Positions 20,862-30,013 of a stretch of 64,000 nucleotides of DNA are shown piece by piece. The DNA is from Stutzerimonas decontaminans. Its GTDB lineage: Bacteria; Pseudomonadota; Gammaproteobacteria; Pseudomonadales; Pseudomonadaceae. Made by a program: the position numbers and the translations under genes. The notes under the pieces were generated by a model. That model searched no databases, was not told the origin of the DNA, and saw only the letters and a program-made list of their open reading frames with translations. Numbering within the stretch: the first letter of the stretch is position 1; each line of letters opens with the position of its first letter. The stretch covers positions 248,001 through 312,000 of the forward strand of contig NZ_CP007509.1 of the NCBI RefSeq assembly GCF_000661915.1, read 5' to 3'.

Positions 20862-20905
20862 GAACTTTTCCACAGGCTTGCAGTCTCATGCAGCAATGCT
20901 AAACT
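20862..20905 (+). promoter_or_regulatory. Tandem rpoH promoters: sigma-E (AlgU)-type and extended -10 sigma-70-type
   Basis: GAACTT at 20862-20867, then 16 bp, then TCTCA at 20884-20888 fits the sigma-E/AlgU consensus (GAACTT, N16-17, TCTGA), one mismatch in the -10. Overlapping it is TTGCAG (20878-20883), 16 bp and an extended -10 TGC-TAAACT (TAAACT at 20900-20905). Both would begin transcription 30-40 nt before the rpoH ATG. Control of rpoH by the envelope-stress sigma factor is known in E. coli and P. aeruginosa. Positions are read from sequence only. Confidence 0.6.
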
Positions 20906-20933
20906 GCTGCAGCTTCGCCATTGGAGGTACTGC

Positions 20934-21788
20934 ATGACTACTACTCTGCAACCTGTTCAAGCGCTAGTCCCGGGAGCCAATCTCGAGGCCTACGTGCAGA
21001 CCGTGAACAGCCTCCCGCTGCTCACCGTCGAGCAGGAGCGCGAGCTGGCCGGGCGCCTCTTCTATCATCAGGATCTCGAAGCGGCTCGGCAGATGGTGCT
21101 GGCGCACCTGCGTTTCGTCGTTCACATCGCCCGCAGCTATTCCGGCTACGGTCTGGCCCAGGCCGACCTGATCCAGGAAGGCAACGTCGGCCTGATGAAG
21201 GCGGTCAAGCGTTTCAATCCGGAAATGGGTGTGCGGCTGGTGTCCTTCGCCGTGCACTGGATTCGCGCCGAAATTCACGAGTTCATCCTGCGTAACTGGC
21301 GCATCGTCAAGGTCGCGACGACCAAGGCGCAGCGCAAACTGTTCTTCAATCTGCGCAGCCAGAAGAAGCGTCTGGCCTGGCTGAACAACGATGAAGTCAC
21401 CGCCGTGGCCAATAGCCTGGGCGTCGAGCCGCACGAAGTGCGCGAGATGGAAAGCCGTCTGACTGGTCATGACATGGCCTTCGACCCGGCCGCTGATGCC
21501 GACGACGACAGCGCCTATCAGTCGCCTGCTCACTACTTGGAAGACCATCGCTACGATCCGGCCCGTCAGCTTGAAGATGCCGACTGGAGCGACAGTTCCA
21601 CCTCCAGCCTGCATACGGCACTCGAGGGTCTGGACGAGCGCAGCCGGGACATCCTCCAGCAGCGTTGGCTGAACGAGGACAAGGCGACCCTGCATGACCT
21701 GGCGGCCAAGTACAACGTGTCGGCCGAGCGCATTCGTCAATTGGAAAAGAATGCAATGAACAAGCTGAAGGGCTCGATTCAGGCCTGA
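20934..21788 (+). CDS. rpoH: RNA polymerase heat-shock sigma factor (sigma-32)
   Basis: 284 aa from the ATG at 20934, with a consensus GGAGGT 5 bases upstream; the longer open frame to 20841 is only leader. Region 2 reads [40 protein letters not shown]. The RpoH box ([15 protein letters not shown]) is intact at about residues 129-145, and region 4.2 ends with [25 protein letters not shown]. It directs RNA polymerase to heat-shock promoters. It has the sigma-E-type promoter upstream and a clear terminator downstream. Confidence 0.98.
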   Translation: MTTTLQPVQALVPGANLEAYVQTVNSLPLLTVEQERELAGRLFYHQDLEAARQMVLAHLRFVVHIARSYSGYGLAQADLIQEGNVGLMKAVKRFNPEMGVRLVSFAVHWIRAEIHEFILRNWRIVKVATTKAQRKLFFNLRSQKKRLAWLNNDEVTAVANSLGVEPHEVREMESRLTGHDMAFDPAADADDDSAYQSPAHYLEDHRYDPARQLEDADWSDSSTSSLHTALEGLDERSRDILQQRWLNEDKATLHDLAAKYNVSAERIRQLEKNAMNKLKGSIQA

Positions 21789-21808
21789 TGCTCGTGTGCT
21801 AAGAACGA

Positions 21809-21843
21809 ATCGCGGGATGCCATTGGCTCCCGCGATTTTTTTT
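21809..21843 (+). terminator. Rho-independent terminator of rpoH
   Basis: A 9-bp perfect stem, AATCGCGGG (21809-21817) with CCCGCGATT (21830-21838), has a 12-nt loop and runs into a tract of T residues to 21843. It starts 20 bp after the rpoH stop. Confidence 0.9.
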
Positions 21844-21869
21844 GGCTGTCGTCAGGCACCGTCTGGCTA

Positions 21870-24437
21870 TCAGGGCTCGCGCCTGGCCTGGCGGATGTTG
21901 TCACGCGCCTGTTCAACCGCGATCAGCAGCTGCGCGTTGGTGATCGGTTTGTGCAGCCAGACGATCCCCTTGGGAAACTTGGCTTCGTCGAACTGATGCG
22001 CGGCCGAGATCACCACAATGGGCAGATCCTGCATCGCCGGTTTGTCGCGCAACTCGTCGATCAGCTGCATGCCGCTGCCGTCGGGCAGGTGCAGATCGAG
22101 TGTCATGGCCTCGTAACGGCCAGATGCAAGTTTTTCACGGGCCTGATGCAGGCTCTGCACGCGCTCCACGCCATAGCCACCTTCGCGCAGCATCAGATGC
22201 AGCAGGCGGCCAGTATCCGGTTCGTCTTCGACGACCAGGATGCGTGGCAGGTCGTCGCGGCTGTCCGTCTCGCTGGTTGACGCCTGGATCGGCAGCTCGC
22301 ACCAGAAGGTGGTGCCCTGGCCTGGCGGGCAGTCGAAGCCGACCGTGCCGCCCATGCGTTCGATCAGCTCCTTGGTGATCGCAAGGCCGAGGCCGGTGCC
22401 CGACTTCTGTCGGCTGTCGGAGGCGTCCGCCTGGGCGAACTTCTCGAACACGCGGGCGCGGAATTCCTCGGGAATGCCTGGACCCTGGTCGGTCACACTG
22501 ACGCGCACCCGCGGCCCACGCACACTACTGTGTAGACGGATCTCGCTGCCAGGCGGGGTGAACTTGACGGCGTTGGAGAGGAAATTCCCCAGGACCTGCT
22601 GTAGGCGCATGCCGTCTACCCAGACGAGCACATCGCTCGGGTGCTCCAGCGTACAGCGCACGCCATGCTGTTCGCAGAGCGCCTGGTTGCTTACCAGGGA
22701 TTCCTCAAGCAGATCGCCAAGCGAATGTTCGCGCAACTCGAAAGACATCTTGCCTGCGGCAATCTTTTCCATGTCCAGCAGGTCGTTGATCAGGTGGCCC
22801 AGGCGCAGACTGTTGCGGTAGGCGATTTCGAGCATCTGCTGCATGGCGGCTGGCGCGGCCCCGAGCGCGCCGCCGACGATCAGCCCGAGCGCACCGCTGA
22901 TGGAAGTCAGCGGGGTGCGCAGCTCGTGGCTGACGGTGGAAACGAAATCGTTCTTCATCTGCTCGACGCGTTTGCGTTCGGTCAAGTCCATCAGTGTGCC
23001 GCTGATGCGCTGGGCCATGCCCTGGGGATCACGCTGGATATAGCCGCGCAGCAGGACGGGGACAACATGTCCGTGCTTGTGCTGCAGGCGCAGCTCGGTG
23101 GTGAAGTGATCGACATTGGACAGCATGGTCTGCGCCAGCCGGGCCTTCTGCTGCGCCAGATCCTCGGCGACCGTGACTCGTTCCCACAGCTTGAGGTCGC
23201 AGGTCAGCTCGTTCGGACGGTAGCCGAGCATTTCCCAGGCGCGCGGCGAGGCATACATGCTGCCGGCCTCGAGATCCAGGTCCCAGAGCCCGTCGTTGCT
23301 GCCTTTTAGCGCCAGCGTCAGGCGTTCCTCGCTCAGTCGCAGGTCATGCCTGCTCTGGCGGATGTGGCGGGTCATCTCTTCGGCCAGTGCCTGGGCGCGG
23401 CTGTGGCGAAGAGCCAATGAGGAGGTGAGGAAGAACACGAGTAGGCTCAGGCCCAGCCCAAGCCCTGCAACCAGCGCTTCGTTGGCATGGAAGCGGCCGT
23501 CGAACTCCGGCTGGCTATCCAACCGCAATGTCCAGGTCTGCCCATAGAGATCCAGTTGCTGGAGCTGAGTGTAGCGAGCATCCTCGGGGTTGGCTGACTC
23601 GCGGGAGGAATAGATCAGCTGGTCGGTCTGTTCACCATCGCTGGCATAGATATGCAGCGCCAGTGGCAGATCGGCGGCCCGCAGAATGCCGCGCATCAGG
23701 TCTTCCACCCGATAAGGGCTGTAGACGAAACCGATCAATGCCTGCATGCGCTGCTCTGGCGTGGTCAGCGGTGCGTTCGGTTGATACACAGGTACATAGA
23801 GCAGTACGCCAGCCTGCACTTTACCGTGGGTTTCCTGCATCAGCGTGACCTTGCCGGTGATGCTCGTTTCGCCCAGCCTCGCGGCGCGCCGCATGGCACG
23901 GCGGCGGGTCGGTTCGGAATACATGTCGTAGCCGAAGGCTGCCAGATTGCGGTCAACGAAGGGCTCGAGAAAAATGATCGAGGTGTAAAACTCACGCTGG
24001 CCGGGGGGATAGATGTCGTAATCCGGAAAACCCTGCGCACGAATGCGCGCGACATGCGCATCGCGGGTGGCCGCGGGGATGGCTTGGGCGAAGCCGACCC
24101 CCTGGATGCCGGGGTAACGGTCCGGTAGCAGCAGGCGTTCGACATATGCACGCCACTGGTCGCGGCTGACATGCTCGACGGCATCGAACAGGCCGGCCCC
24201 GCCGAGGAGGATCTGTTCATGGTCGCGAAGCCGTTTACGAATCGCTTCGGTGACCTTCTCGCTTAGCATCTCAAACTGCTGTTCCGCAGCCCGGTTCTCG
24301 CTGACGCGCAGGTTCTGCCAAACCACCAGTTGCACCAGCAGGGTAAACACCAGCATCGCCCAGGCGATGCCGTTGCGTCGGCTGAAGAGCTGTCGGAGAC
24401 CCTGGGACGGCCTTTGGTGATTCACGGGTTCGCTCAT
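21870..24437 (-). CDS. CHASE-PAS hybrid histidine kinase with C-terminal receiver
   Basis: 855 aa. Order: N-terminal membrane helix (about 25-41), periplasmic CHASE sensor (about 70-310, with FYTSIIFLEPFVDRNLAAFGYDM), second helix (about 332-350, GLGLGLSLLVFFLTSSLAL), PAS domain (about 375-490), dimerisation domain with phospho-acceptor His504 in SHELRTPL, ATPase domain (GNFLSNAVKFTPPGS; GPGIP; GTGLGLAIT), and a receiver with Asp781 in LDLHLPDG. It senses an external, probably small, ligand and phosphorylates its own receiver; there is no HPt domain, so the onward partner is elsewhere. Downstream on the same strand the terminator region of rpoH is convergent. Ligand unknown. Confidence 0.92.
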   Translation of the reverse strand: MSEPVNHQRPSQGLRQLFSRRNGIAWAMLVFTLLVQLVVWQNLRVSENRAAEQQFEMLSEKVTEAIRKRLRDHEQILLGGAGLFDAVEHVSRDQWRAYVERLLLPDRYPGIQGVGFAQAIPAATRDAHVARIRAQGFPDYDIYPPGQREFYTSIIFLEPFVDRNLAAFGYDMYSEPTRRRAMRRAARLGETSITGKVTLMQETHGKVQAGVLLYVPVYQPNAPLTTPEQRMQALIGFVYSPYRVEDLMRGILRAADLPLALHIYASDGEQTDQLIYSSRESANPEDARYTQLQQLDLYGQTWTLRLDSQPEFDGRFHANEALVAGLGLGLSLLVFFLTSSLALRHSRAQALAEEMTRHIRQSRHDLRLSEERLTLALKGSNDGLWDLDLEAGSMYASPRAWEMLGYRPNELTCDLKLWERVTVAEDLAQQKARLAQTMLSNVDHFTTELRLQHKHGHVVPVLLRGYIQRDPQGMAQRISGTLMDLTERKRVEQMKNDFVSTVSHELRTPLTSISGALGLIVGGALGAAPAAMQQMLEIAYRNSLRLGHLINDLLDMEKIAAGKMSFELREHSLGDLLEESLVSNQALCEQHGVRCTLEHPSDVLVWVDGMRLQQVLGNFLSNAVKFTPPGSEIRLHSSVRGPRVRVSVTDQGPGIPEEFRARVFEKFAQADASDSRQKSGTGLGLAITKELIERMGGTVGFDCPPGQGTTFWCELPIQASTSETDSRDDLPRILVVEDEPDTGRLLHLMLREGGYGVERVQSLHQAREKLASGRYEAMTLDLHLPDGSGMQLIDELRDKPAMQDLPIVVISAAHQFDEAKFPKGIVWLHKPITNAQLLIAVEQARDNIRQARREP

Positions 24438-24624
24438 GCCTTCACTGCGGTGTGCTGTGCGTGGATCGGTTGAATGCCAGTCTGGCCAGCCATTGCTGGT
24501 CCGTTACTGATGTCGGGCCAGTATGCCGTACTGCGGGCGCCTGAGGGCGGGTGCGGTTGGCAGGTCGGCCCTGAAGGTTGCCCCAGCTTAGCTTCCGTAG
24601 TGGCCTATTGATATAGGTCCGTCA

Positions 24625-26553
24625 TCAGCGCCCGGACGAGCGGCAGGCTTGGCCATAGCAGAGTTCGCTCGGGCGCCAGTCGATTTCATCTGCCGGCAGC
24701 GGGCGGGCAAAGCCGTAGCCCTGGCCGTAGTCGCAATCCTGCGCGAGCAGGAACGCCGCCTGGTCGGCAGTCTCGATGCCTTCGGCAACTACTTTCAGGC
24801 CCAGGTTGTGCGCCAGGCCGATGACTGAACGGGTGATGGCAGCGTCGTCGCGGTCCTCGGGCAGGCCGCGGACGAAGCCTTGGTCGATCTTCAGCTTGTG
24901 CACGTTCATACGTTTGAGGCGCTGCAGCGATGAATAGCCGGTGCCGAAGTCATCGATCGCCAGCTGCACGCCGAGCGCGCGCAAGCGCTGCAGCAGCTCC
25001 AGCGCAGCATCTGGGTCCTGCATCACCGCGCTTTCGGTAATTTCCAGCTCCAGATGACGAGCCTCCAACCCGCTTCTGGCGAGAATGGTGGCGACCTGCA
25101 GATCGAGTTCGCCGTTGCCGAACAGCCGGCTGGAAATGTTCACCGCGATGAAACCGAGCGGATGGCCCTGGCCGAGCCACTCGCGCGCCTGGTTGCAGGC
25201 CTGTTCCAGCACCCAGTGGTCGATCGCGCTGATGAGTCCGGTTTCCTCGGCAATCGGGATGAATATCCCGGGTGCGATCAGCCCCTTTTCAGGATGCTGC
25301 CAGCGCACGAGGGCTTCGAAACCGCTGATCGTGCCTGTCTGCAAATCGTAGATCGGCTGAAAATGCAGGCGCAGTTGGCCTTGTTCCAGCGCCTGCCGCA
25401 GCGCCGTTACCAGCTCGACGCGCTGGCGGGCCTGGCTGGTCAGCTCCTGAGAGTAGAACGCATAGGTCGAGCGGCCACTGCTCTTGGCCTTGAACAAGGC
25501 CGAGTCGGCATTGCGCATCAGCTGTTCGACGTTCTGCACATCGGTCGGATAGGGGTATAGGACGATGCCGATGCTGGCGCTGCTGAACAGCTCCTGCTCC
25601 CCGATATGAAAAGGCTCGTTGAGGCGGTCGAGAATGCGCAGTGCCAGTGCGGTGGCCTTTTCTGCACCGTAGCCCTCGCAGAGCAGAGCGAATTCGTCGC
25701 CGCCTAGACGGCCGAGCGTCATGCTTTTTTCCAGATGCTCGCTCAGTCGCGCGCTGACAGCCTGCAGCAGGGCGTCACCCAGGCTGTGGCCGAGGCTTTC
25801 GTTGATGTCCTTGAAGTGGTCGAGGTCGATCAGCAGAAGCGCACCGCTGCGCTTGTTGGCCCGGGCGCGCTCGAGGTCTTGTTTGGCGCGCTCGGTGAAT
25901 AGCAGGCGGTTCGGCAGGTTGACCAGAGGATCGTAATGGGCCAGCTGGTCGAGCTCGTCGCGAGAGCGCTTCAGCGCCGAGAGGTCCGAGAACACGGCCA
26001 CGTAGTGGCTGAGCTTGCCCCGGTTGTCGTGGATGCAGCGCAGGTTTTGCCATTGCGGGTACACCTCGCCATTCTTGCGGCGATTCCAGATCTCGCCGCT
26101 CCACTCTCCGTTCGCCTTTAGCGCCAGCCACATCTGCTGGTAGAACGCCGCGTCGTGCTTGCCCGAGGCGAACAGTTTCGGCGTCTGCCCGAGCACCTCC
26201 TCGGTGCTGTAGCCGGTGATACGGCTGAAGGCGGGATTGACGTGCACGATGCGCTGATTCGGGTCGGTTACCAGCACGCCTTCCTGCGTGCTGTCGAATA
26301 CCGCAGCCGCCTGCTTCAGGCTGGTTTCCTGCACATGCTGGGCGCGCTGTTGCTCATCGAAGCGGCGAAAGTGCCGGCGGCCGAGCAGGAATATCAGCGC
26401 GCTGGTCAGCGCCACGAACAGGGCACCCTTGCCCATCTGCCAGGTCTGGCTGTCGCCTGCGGCCAGGCGGCCGACCAGCGTATCGCCGAGGAAAATCCAA
26501 AGCATAGCCAGGCTGAAATAGCCCAGGCTCAGCCGGACGAGGTATGTATTCAT
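24625..26553 (-). CDS. PAS-GGDEF-EAL cyclic-di-GMP enzyme
   Basis: 642 aa from the ATG at 26553; the frame is open to 26667 but that segment looks non-coding. Two N-terminal membrane helices (about 8-25 and 40-58), a PAS domain (about 85-205), a GGDEF domain with an intact GGDEF at 284-288 and an EAL domain (EAL at 413-415; DDFGTGYSS present). Both catalytic motifs look competent, so it could make or break cyclic-di-GMP. The RxxD product-inhibition site expected just before GGDEF is absent. It lies 187 bp upstream of the CHASE kinase gene on the same strand, so a shared pathway is possible. Confidence 0.92.
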   Translation of the reverse strand: MNTYLVRLSLGYFSLAMLWIFLGDTLVGRLAAGDSQTWQMGKGALFVALTSALIFLLGRRHFRRFDEQQRAQHVQETSLKQAAAVFDSTQEGVLVTDPNQRIVHVNPAFSRITGYSTEEVLGQTPKLFASGKHDAAFYQQMWLALKANGEWSGEIWNRRKNGEVYPQWQNLRCIHDNRGKLSHYVAVFSDLSALKRSRDELDQLAHYDPLVNLPNRLLFTERAKQDLERARANKRSGALLLIDLDHFKDINESLGHSLGDALLQAVSARLSEHLEKSMTLGRLGGDEFALLCEGYGAEKATALALRILDRLNEPFHIGEQELFSSASIGIVLYPYPTDVQNVEQLMRNADSALFKAKSSGRSTYAFYSQELTSQARQRVELVTALRQALEQGQLRLHFQPIYDLQTGTISGFEALVRWQHPEKGLIAPGIFIPIAEETGLISAIDHWVLEQACNQAREWLGQGHPLGFIAVNISSRLFGNGELDLQVATILARSGLEARHLELEITESAVMQDPDAALELLQRLRALGVQLAIDDFGTGYSSLQRLKRMNVHKLKIDQGFVRGLPEDRDDAAITRSVIGLAHNLGLKVVAEGIETADQAAFLLAQDCDYGQGYGFARPLPADEIDWRPSELCYGQACRSSGR

Positions 26554-26673
26554 TACTACTCTTCGGGTCCGATCAAATACTACATAGTCAAACCCCATCG
26601 CACTGGGCGAGCGGGAGATACGTCTTGCACTGGTGGTGCTGCTTCCTGCTGTGCCAGTGGTTTGCATCCTGGC

Positions 26674-27402
26674 CTAAAGCCAGCTTGGCCACCAGTCCGG
26701 TTGGTCGGGTTCTATCCGTTGCAAATAGTGGCTGCCGCCCAGCTGGCGCATCTGCTGCCGAATCCAGGCTGCGCGATTGTTCACATGGCTGCTCGGTTTG
26801 CCAGCGCTCCATTGTCGCGGGTTGGGCAACACCGCGGCGAGGAGACTAGCCTGCCGGGTCGACAGGTACGGTGCTCCGGTGCCGAAGTGATGTTGCGCAG
26901 CCGCTTGCGCGCCGAAGATGCCATCACCCCATTCGACGCTATTGAGGTAGACCTCAAGGATGCGCTGTTTCGGCCACAAGAGTTCGATCAGTGCGGTGAA
27001 CCAGGCTTCCAGACCTTTGCGCGGCCAGCTGCGGCCAGACCAGAGAAACAGGTTCTTGGCCACCTGCTGGCTCAGTGTGCTGGCACCGCGCAGCGAACCG
27101 CCGCGCTCATTGTGGCTGAGCGCGGCGCGGATTGCGGCGACGTCGAAGCCCCAGTGGTCGGCGAACTTCTGATCCTCGGCGGCGATCACCGCCATCTTCA
27201 GATCGTCCGGCAGCTCACGCCAGGGCCGCCAATCGCGGGTCAGGTCGATAGTTTCACCCGTGCGCCAGGACTCGATCTTGCGCTCGATCATCAAAGCAGT
27301 GAATGGCGGCGGCACCCAGCGGAACAGCAGTACCAGCAGTACCGATAGACCGATCAGCCAGAGCAGCAGTTTGGACAGGCGCAGCAGCAGGTTTCGCAAC
27401 AT
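26674..27402 (-). CDS. mtgA: Monofunctional biosynthetic peptidoglycan transglycosylase
   Basis: 242 aa from the ATG at 27402. A single N-terminal membrane anchor (LLLWLIGLSVLLVLLFRW) precedes one GT51 domain with the hallmark motifs EDQKFADHWGFD (catalytic Glu), GASTLSQQVAKNLFLW and KQRILEVYLNSVEWGDGIFG. There is no transpeptidase domain. It polymerises lipid II glycan strands at the inner-membrane outer face. It is divergent from the DUF423 gene (68 bp). Confidence 0.97.
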   Translation of the reverse strand: MLRNLLLRLSKLLLWLIGLSVLLVLLFRWVPPPFTALMIERKIESWRTGETIDLTRDWRPWRELPDDLKMAVIAAEDQKFADHWGFDVAAIRAALSHNERGGSLRGASTLSQQVAKNLFLWSGRSWPRKGLEAWFTALIELLWPKQRILEVYLNSVEWGDGIFGAQAAAQHHFGTGAPYLSTRQASLLAAVLPNPRQWSAGKPSSHVNNRAAWIRQQMRQLGGSHYLQRIEPDQPDWWPSWL

Positions 27403-27470
27403 GTCACTTGGTCGTGGGCGAAAAGTGCGGGCATTATAGCGGCCGCTTTGGCCATCGACCGGAAAAGGCA

Positions 27471-27845
27471 ATGATTCGTGCTTATATCGTTCTTGCCGCG
27501 CTGTTCGGCTTTACCGGCGTTGCGCTTGGTGCCTTCGCTTCCCATGGCCTTAGAAGCCAGCTGAGTCCGGCCTATCTCGCCGTGTTCCAGACGGGCGTGC
27601 AGTACCAGCTGATTCATGCGCTGGCGCTGTTCGGTGTCGCGCTGCTGGCGTTGCTGCATCCGAGCCGGCTGCTGACCGCGGTCGGTGTGTTGTTCACCGC
27701 TGGCATCCTGCTGTTTTCCGGCAGCCTTTACCTGCTGACGCTGAGCGGGATCGGCAAGCTGGGCATGATCACGCCGATAGGTGGCACGGCCTTCCTCGCA
27801 GGCTGGCTATGCCTGGTGATCGCCGGATGGCGTATACGCGGCTGA
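27471..27845 (+). CDS. DUF423 family membrane protein
   Basis: 124 aa from the ATG at 27471, preceded by an AAGG ribosome-binding site. It begins with a membrane helix carrying the family signature GALGAFASHGL-like FTGVALGAFASHGLRSQL, followed by the conserved FQTGVQYQLIHALALFG and two or three more helices ending in a short charged tail. This is the YgdD/DUF423 inner-membrane family, of unknown function. thiS follows after about 88 bp with its own promoter. Confidence 0.88.
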   Translation: MIRAYIVLAALFGFTGVALGAFASHGLRSQLSPAYLAVFQTGVQYQLIHALALFGVALLALLHPSRLLTAVGVLFTAGILLFSGSLYLLTLSGIGKLGMITPIGGTAFLAGWLCLVIAGWRIRG

Positions 27846-27872
27846 GCGGGACGAACGGCCGCGGCCTGCGCG

Positions 27873-27901
27873 TTGGTGACAGGGGTGATTCGGGCTAGAA
27901 T
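27873..27901 (+). promoter_or_regulatory. Sigma-70-type promoter of thiSG
   Basis: TTGGTG (27873-27878), a 17-bp spacer and TAGAAT (27896-27901) lie just before thiS. Start of transcription would be about 27908, leaving a short leader of about 26 nt, too short for a TPP riboswitch. Confidence 0.5.
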
Positions 27902-27933
27902 GCCGTCCCCTTTTCGCAATGGCGGCGAACAGC

Positions 27934-28134
27934 ATGCAGATTCAGTTGAATGGCGAACCCTATGAGCTGCCAGCCGGCGAGACGGTGGCCGACCTGCTGG
28001 TGCGGCTTGAGCTGAGCGGGCGCCGCCTGGCTGTCGAGCTCAACCGGGACATCGTGCCGCGCAGCGCGCACGCGTCTACCGAGCTCAGCGAAGGCGATCA
28101 TGTCGAGGTGGTGCACGCCATCGGCGGCGGCTAG
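27934..28134 (+). CDS. thiS: Sulfur carrier protein ThiS
   Basis: 66 aa from the ATG at 27934, the usual ThiS length; an ATG at 27919 in the same frame would add five residues. It is a ubiquitin-like fold beginning [12 protein letters not shown] and ends in the required Gly-Gly (HAIGGG). The C-terminal glycine is adenylated and thiocarboxylated to supply sulfur for the thiazole ring of thiamine. thiG, its acceptor synthase, follows after 74 bp. Confidence 0.97.
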   Translation: MQIQLNGEPYELPAGETVADLLVRLELSGRRLAVELNRDIVPRSAHASTELSEGDHVEVVHAIGGG

Positions 28135-28208
28135 CTCGCCGCGTCCATCCGAGTCACGCCGCCATGCGGCGCCCAGTCCGCAGCAACACGTCCGAACGAG
28201 GAATTCCC

Positions 28209-29003
28209 ATGCGCCCAGTTCCGAACGACAAGCCTTTCACCCTGGCCGGTCGCACCTATCAATCGCGCCTGCTGGTAGGCACCGGCAAGTACAAGGACCT
28301 CGACGAGACGCGCGCGGCCATCGAGGCCTCGGGTGCCGAGATCGTCACCGTCGCGGTGCGTCGTACCAACATCGGCCAGAACCCGGGCGAGCCGAATCTG
28401 CTCGATGTAATCAGCCCCGAGCGCTACACCATCCTGCCGAACACTGCCGGTTGCTTCACCGCCGAAGATGCGGTGCGCACCTGCCGCCTGGCCCGTGAGC
28501 TGCTCGACGGTCACAAGCTGGTCAAGCTGGAAGTGCTGGCCGATCAAAAGACGCTGTTTCCCAACGTGATCGAAACCCTCAAGGCGGCCGAAGTGCTGGT
28601 CAAGGACGGTTTCGACGTGATGGTGTACACCAGCGACGACCCGATCATCGCCCGCCAGCTGGCCGAGATGGGCTGTATCGCGGTGATGCCGCTGGCTGGC
28701 CTGATCGGCACCGGCCTGGGCATCTGCAACCCGTACAACCTGCGCATCATCCTCGAGGAAGCCACCGTGCCCGTGCTGGTGGATGCCGGTGTCGGTACCG
28801 CCTCGGACGCCACCATCGCCATGGAACTGGGCTGCGAAGCGGTGTTGATGAACAGCGCCATCGCCCATGCGCAGAACCCGGTACTCATGGCTGAAGCCAT
28901 GAAGTACGCCATCGAGGCTGGCCGCCTGGCCTATCTTGCCGGTCGCATGCCGAAGAAGCTCTATGCCAGCGCCTCGTCGCCGCTGGATGGGCTGATTCGC
29001 TGA
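28209..29003 (+). CDS. thiG: Thiazole synthase
   Basis: 264 aa from the ATG at 28209, with GAGGAAT as the ribosome-binding site; the open frame begins at 28164. The TIM barrel shows [31 protein letters not shown] (with the Schiff-base Lys), [15 protein letters not shown], and [22 protein letters not shown]-type phosphate-binding segments. It condenses deoxyxylulose phosphate, dehydroglycine and ThiS-thiocarboxylate into thiazole phosphate. A terminator follows. Confidence 0.98.
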   Translation: MRPVPNDKPFTLAGRTYQSRLLVGTGKYKDLDETRAAIEASGAEIVTVAVRRTNIGQNPGEPNLLDVISPERYTILPNTAGCFTAEDAVRTCRLARELLDGHKLVKLEVLADQKTLFPNVIETLKAAEVLVKDGFDVMVYTSDDPIIARQLAEMGCIAVMPLAGLIGTGLGICNPYNLRIILEEATVPVLVDAGVGTASDATIAMELGCEAVLMNSAIAHAQNPVLMAEAMKYAIEAGRLAYLAGRMPKKLYASASSPLDGLIR

Positions 29004-29015
29004 AACGATTCGTGG

Positions 29016-29048
29016 CCGGCCCTGACCTTGCGTCTGGGCCGGTTTTTT
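29016..29048 (+). terminator. Rho-independent terminator of thiG
   Basis: CCGGCCC (29016-29022) pairs with GGGCCGG (29036-29042), followed by six T residues. It stands between thiG and trmB. Confidence 0.85.
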
Positions 29049-29066
29049 ATTTCTCGCAGGTAGACC

Positions 29067-29783
29067 ATGACAGAGCAGAACCCCGCGGCCGAAGAGCAGC
29101 AAACCGAGCACCGCCGTACCATCAAGAGTTTCGTGATGCGTGCCGGGCGCATGACCGAAGGCCAGCAGCGTGGTCTGGAGCAGGGCTGGCCGAAGTTCGG
29201 CCTGTCGCTCGAGGACGGTCTGCGCGACTTCGACGAGGTGTTCGGCCGCAGCGCGCCGCGCACCTTCGAAATCGGCTTCGGCATGGGCCATTCCACCCTG
29301 GAAATGGCCGCCGCGGCGCCGGATCAGGACTTCATCGGCGTGGAAGTGCATAAACCCGGCGTCGGCGCGCTGCTGAGCGGACTTCTGTCACAGAAATTGG
29401 ACAACGTGAGGGTCTACAGTTGCGACGCCTTGGAGGTGCTGCGCGATTGCGTGGCCGATTCCAGTCTGGACCGCGTGCTGTTGTTCTTCCCGGACCCGTG
29501 GCACAAGAGCCGCCATCACAAGCGCCGCATCGTGCAGCCGGCCTTCGCCGAGCTGATACGCAGCAAGCTTAAGATCGGCGGCGTGCTGCACATGGCGACC
29601 GACTGGGAGCCCTATGCCGAATACATGCTAGAGGTAATGAGTGTCGCCCCGGGCTATCGCAATCTGGCTGAAGACGGGCGCTGCGTGCCGCGCCCGGCGG
29701 AGCGCCCGGTGACCAAGTTCGAGCGCCGTGGAGAGCGGCTCGGCCATGGTGTGTGGGATCTGAAGTTCCAGCGCATCGACTGA
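29067..29783 (+). CDS. trmB: tRNA (guanine-46-N7)-methyltransferase
   Basis: 238 aa. SAM-binding motif [15 protein letters not shown], then [16 protein letters not shown], and the TrmB signature [21 protein letters not shown]. The C terminus [17 protein letters not shown] is the conserved TrmB ending. It makes m7G46 in the variable loop of many tRNAs. It stands between the thiG terminator and an uneventful 230-bp gap before the DUF1329 gene; I see no further gene or clear signal in that gap. Confidence 0.97.
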   Translation: MTEQNPAAEEQQTEHRRTIKSFVMRAGRMTEGQQRGLEQGWPKFGLSLEDGLRDFDEVFGRSAPRTFEIGFGMGHSTLEMAAAAPDQDFIGVEVHKPGVGALLSGLLSQKLDNVRVYSCDALEVLRDCVADSSLDRVLLFFPDPWHKSRHHKRRIVQPAFAELIRSKLKIGGVLHMATDWEPYAEYMLEVMSVAPGYRNLAEDGRCVPRPAERPVTKFERRGERLGHGVWDLKFQRID

Positions 29784-30013
29784 GCGAAACCGCAACAACC
29801 TGTACCGAGATACCCGCGACCGTTGCCTGGCAGCTTCGACGAAGCCCCGCCGCGGTCGCTTGCGCCACATCCAATCGAGAGCCGCAGCAGCGGCCAGGGA
29901 CGAGAGCCTGCCAGGGAGGCATGCCTGTTGCCCACACCGTATAACAATGCAACGCCGACAGCTGGGCTCGCTAGCCCTGCCCCGCGTCGTGCGCCATGGG
30001 GGGAGTAAAAACG

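Noticed and set aside
27902..27933. TPP riboswitch before thiS
   Set aside because: The leader after the predicted start is only about 26 nt and has no conserved aptamer segments.
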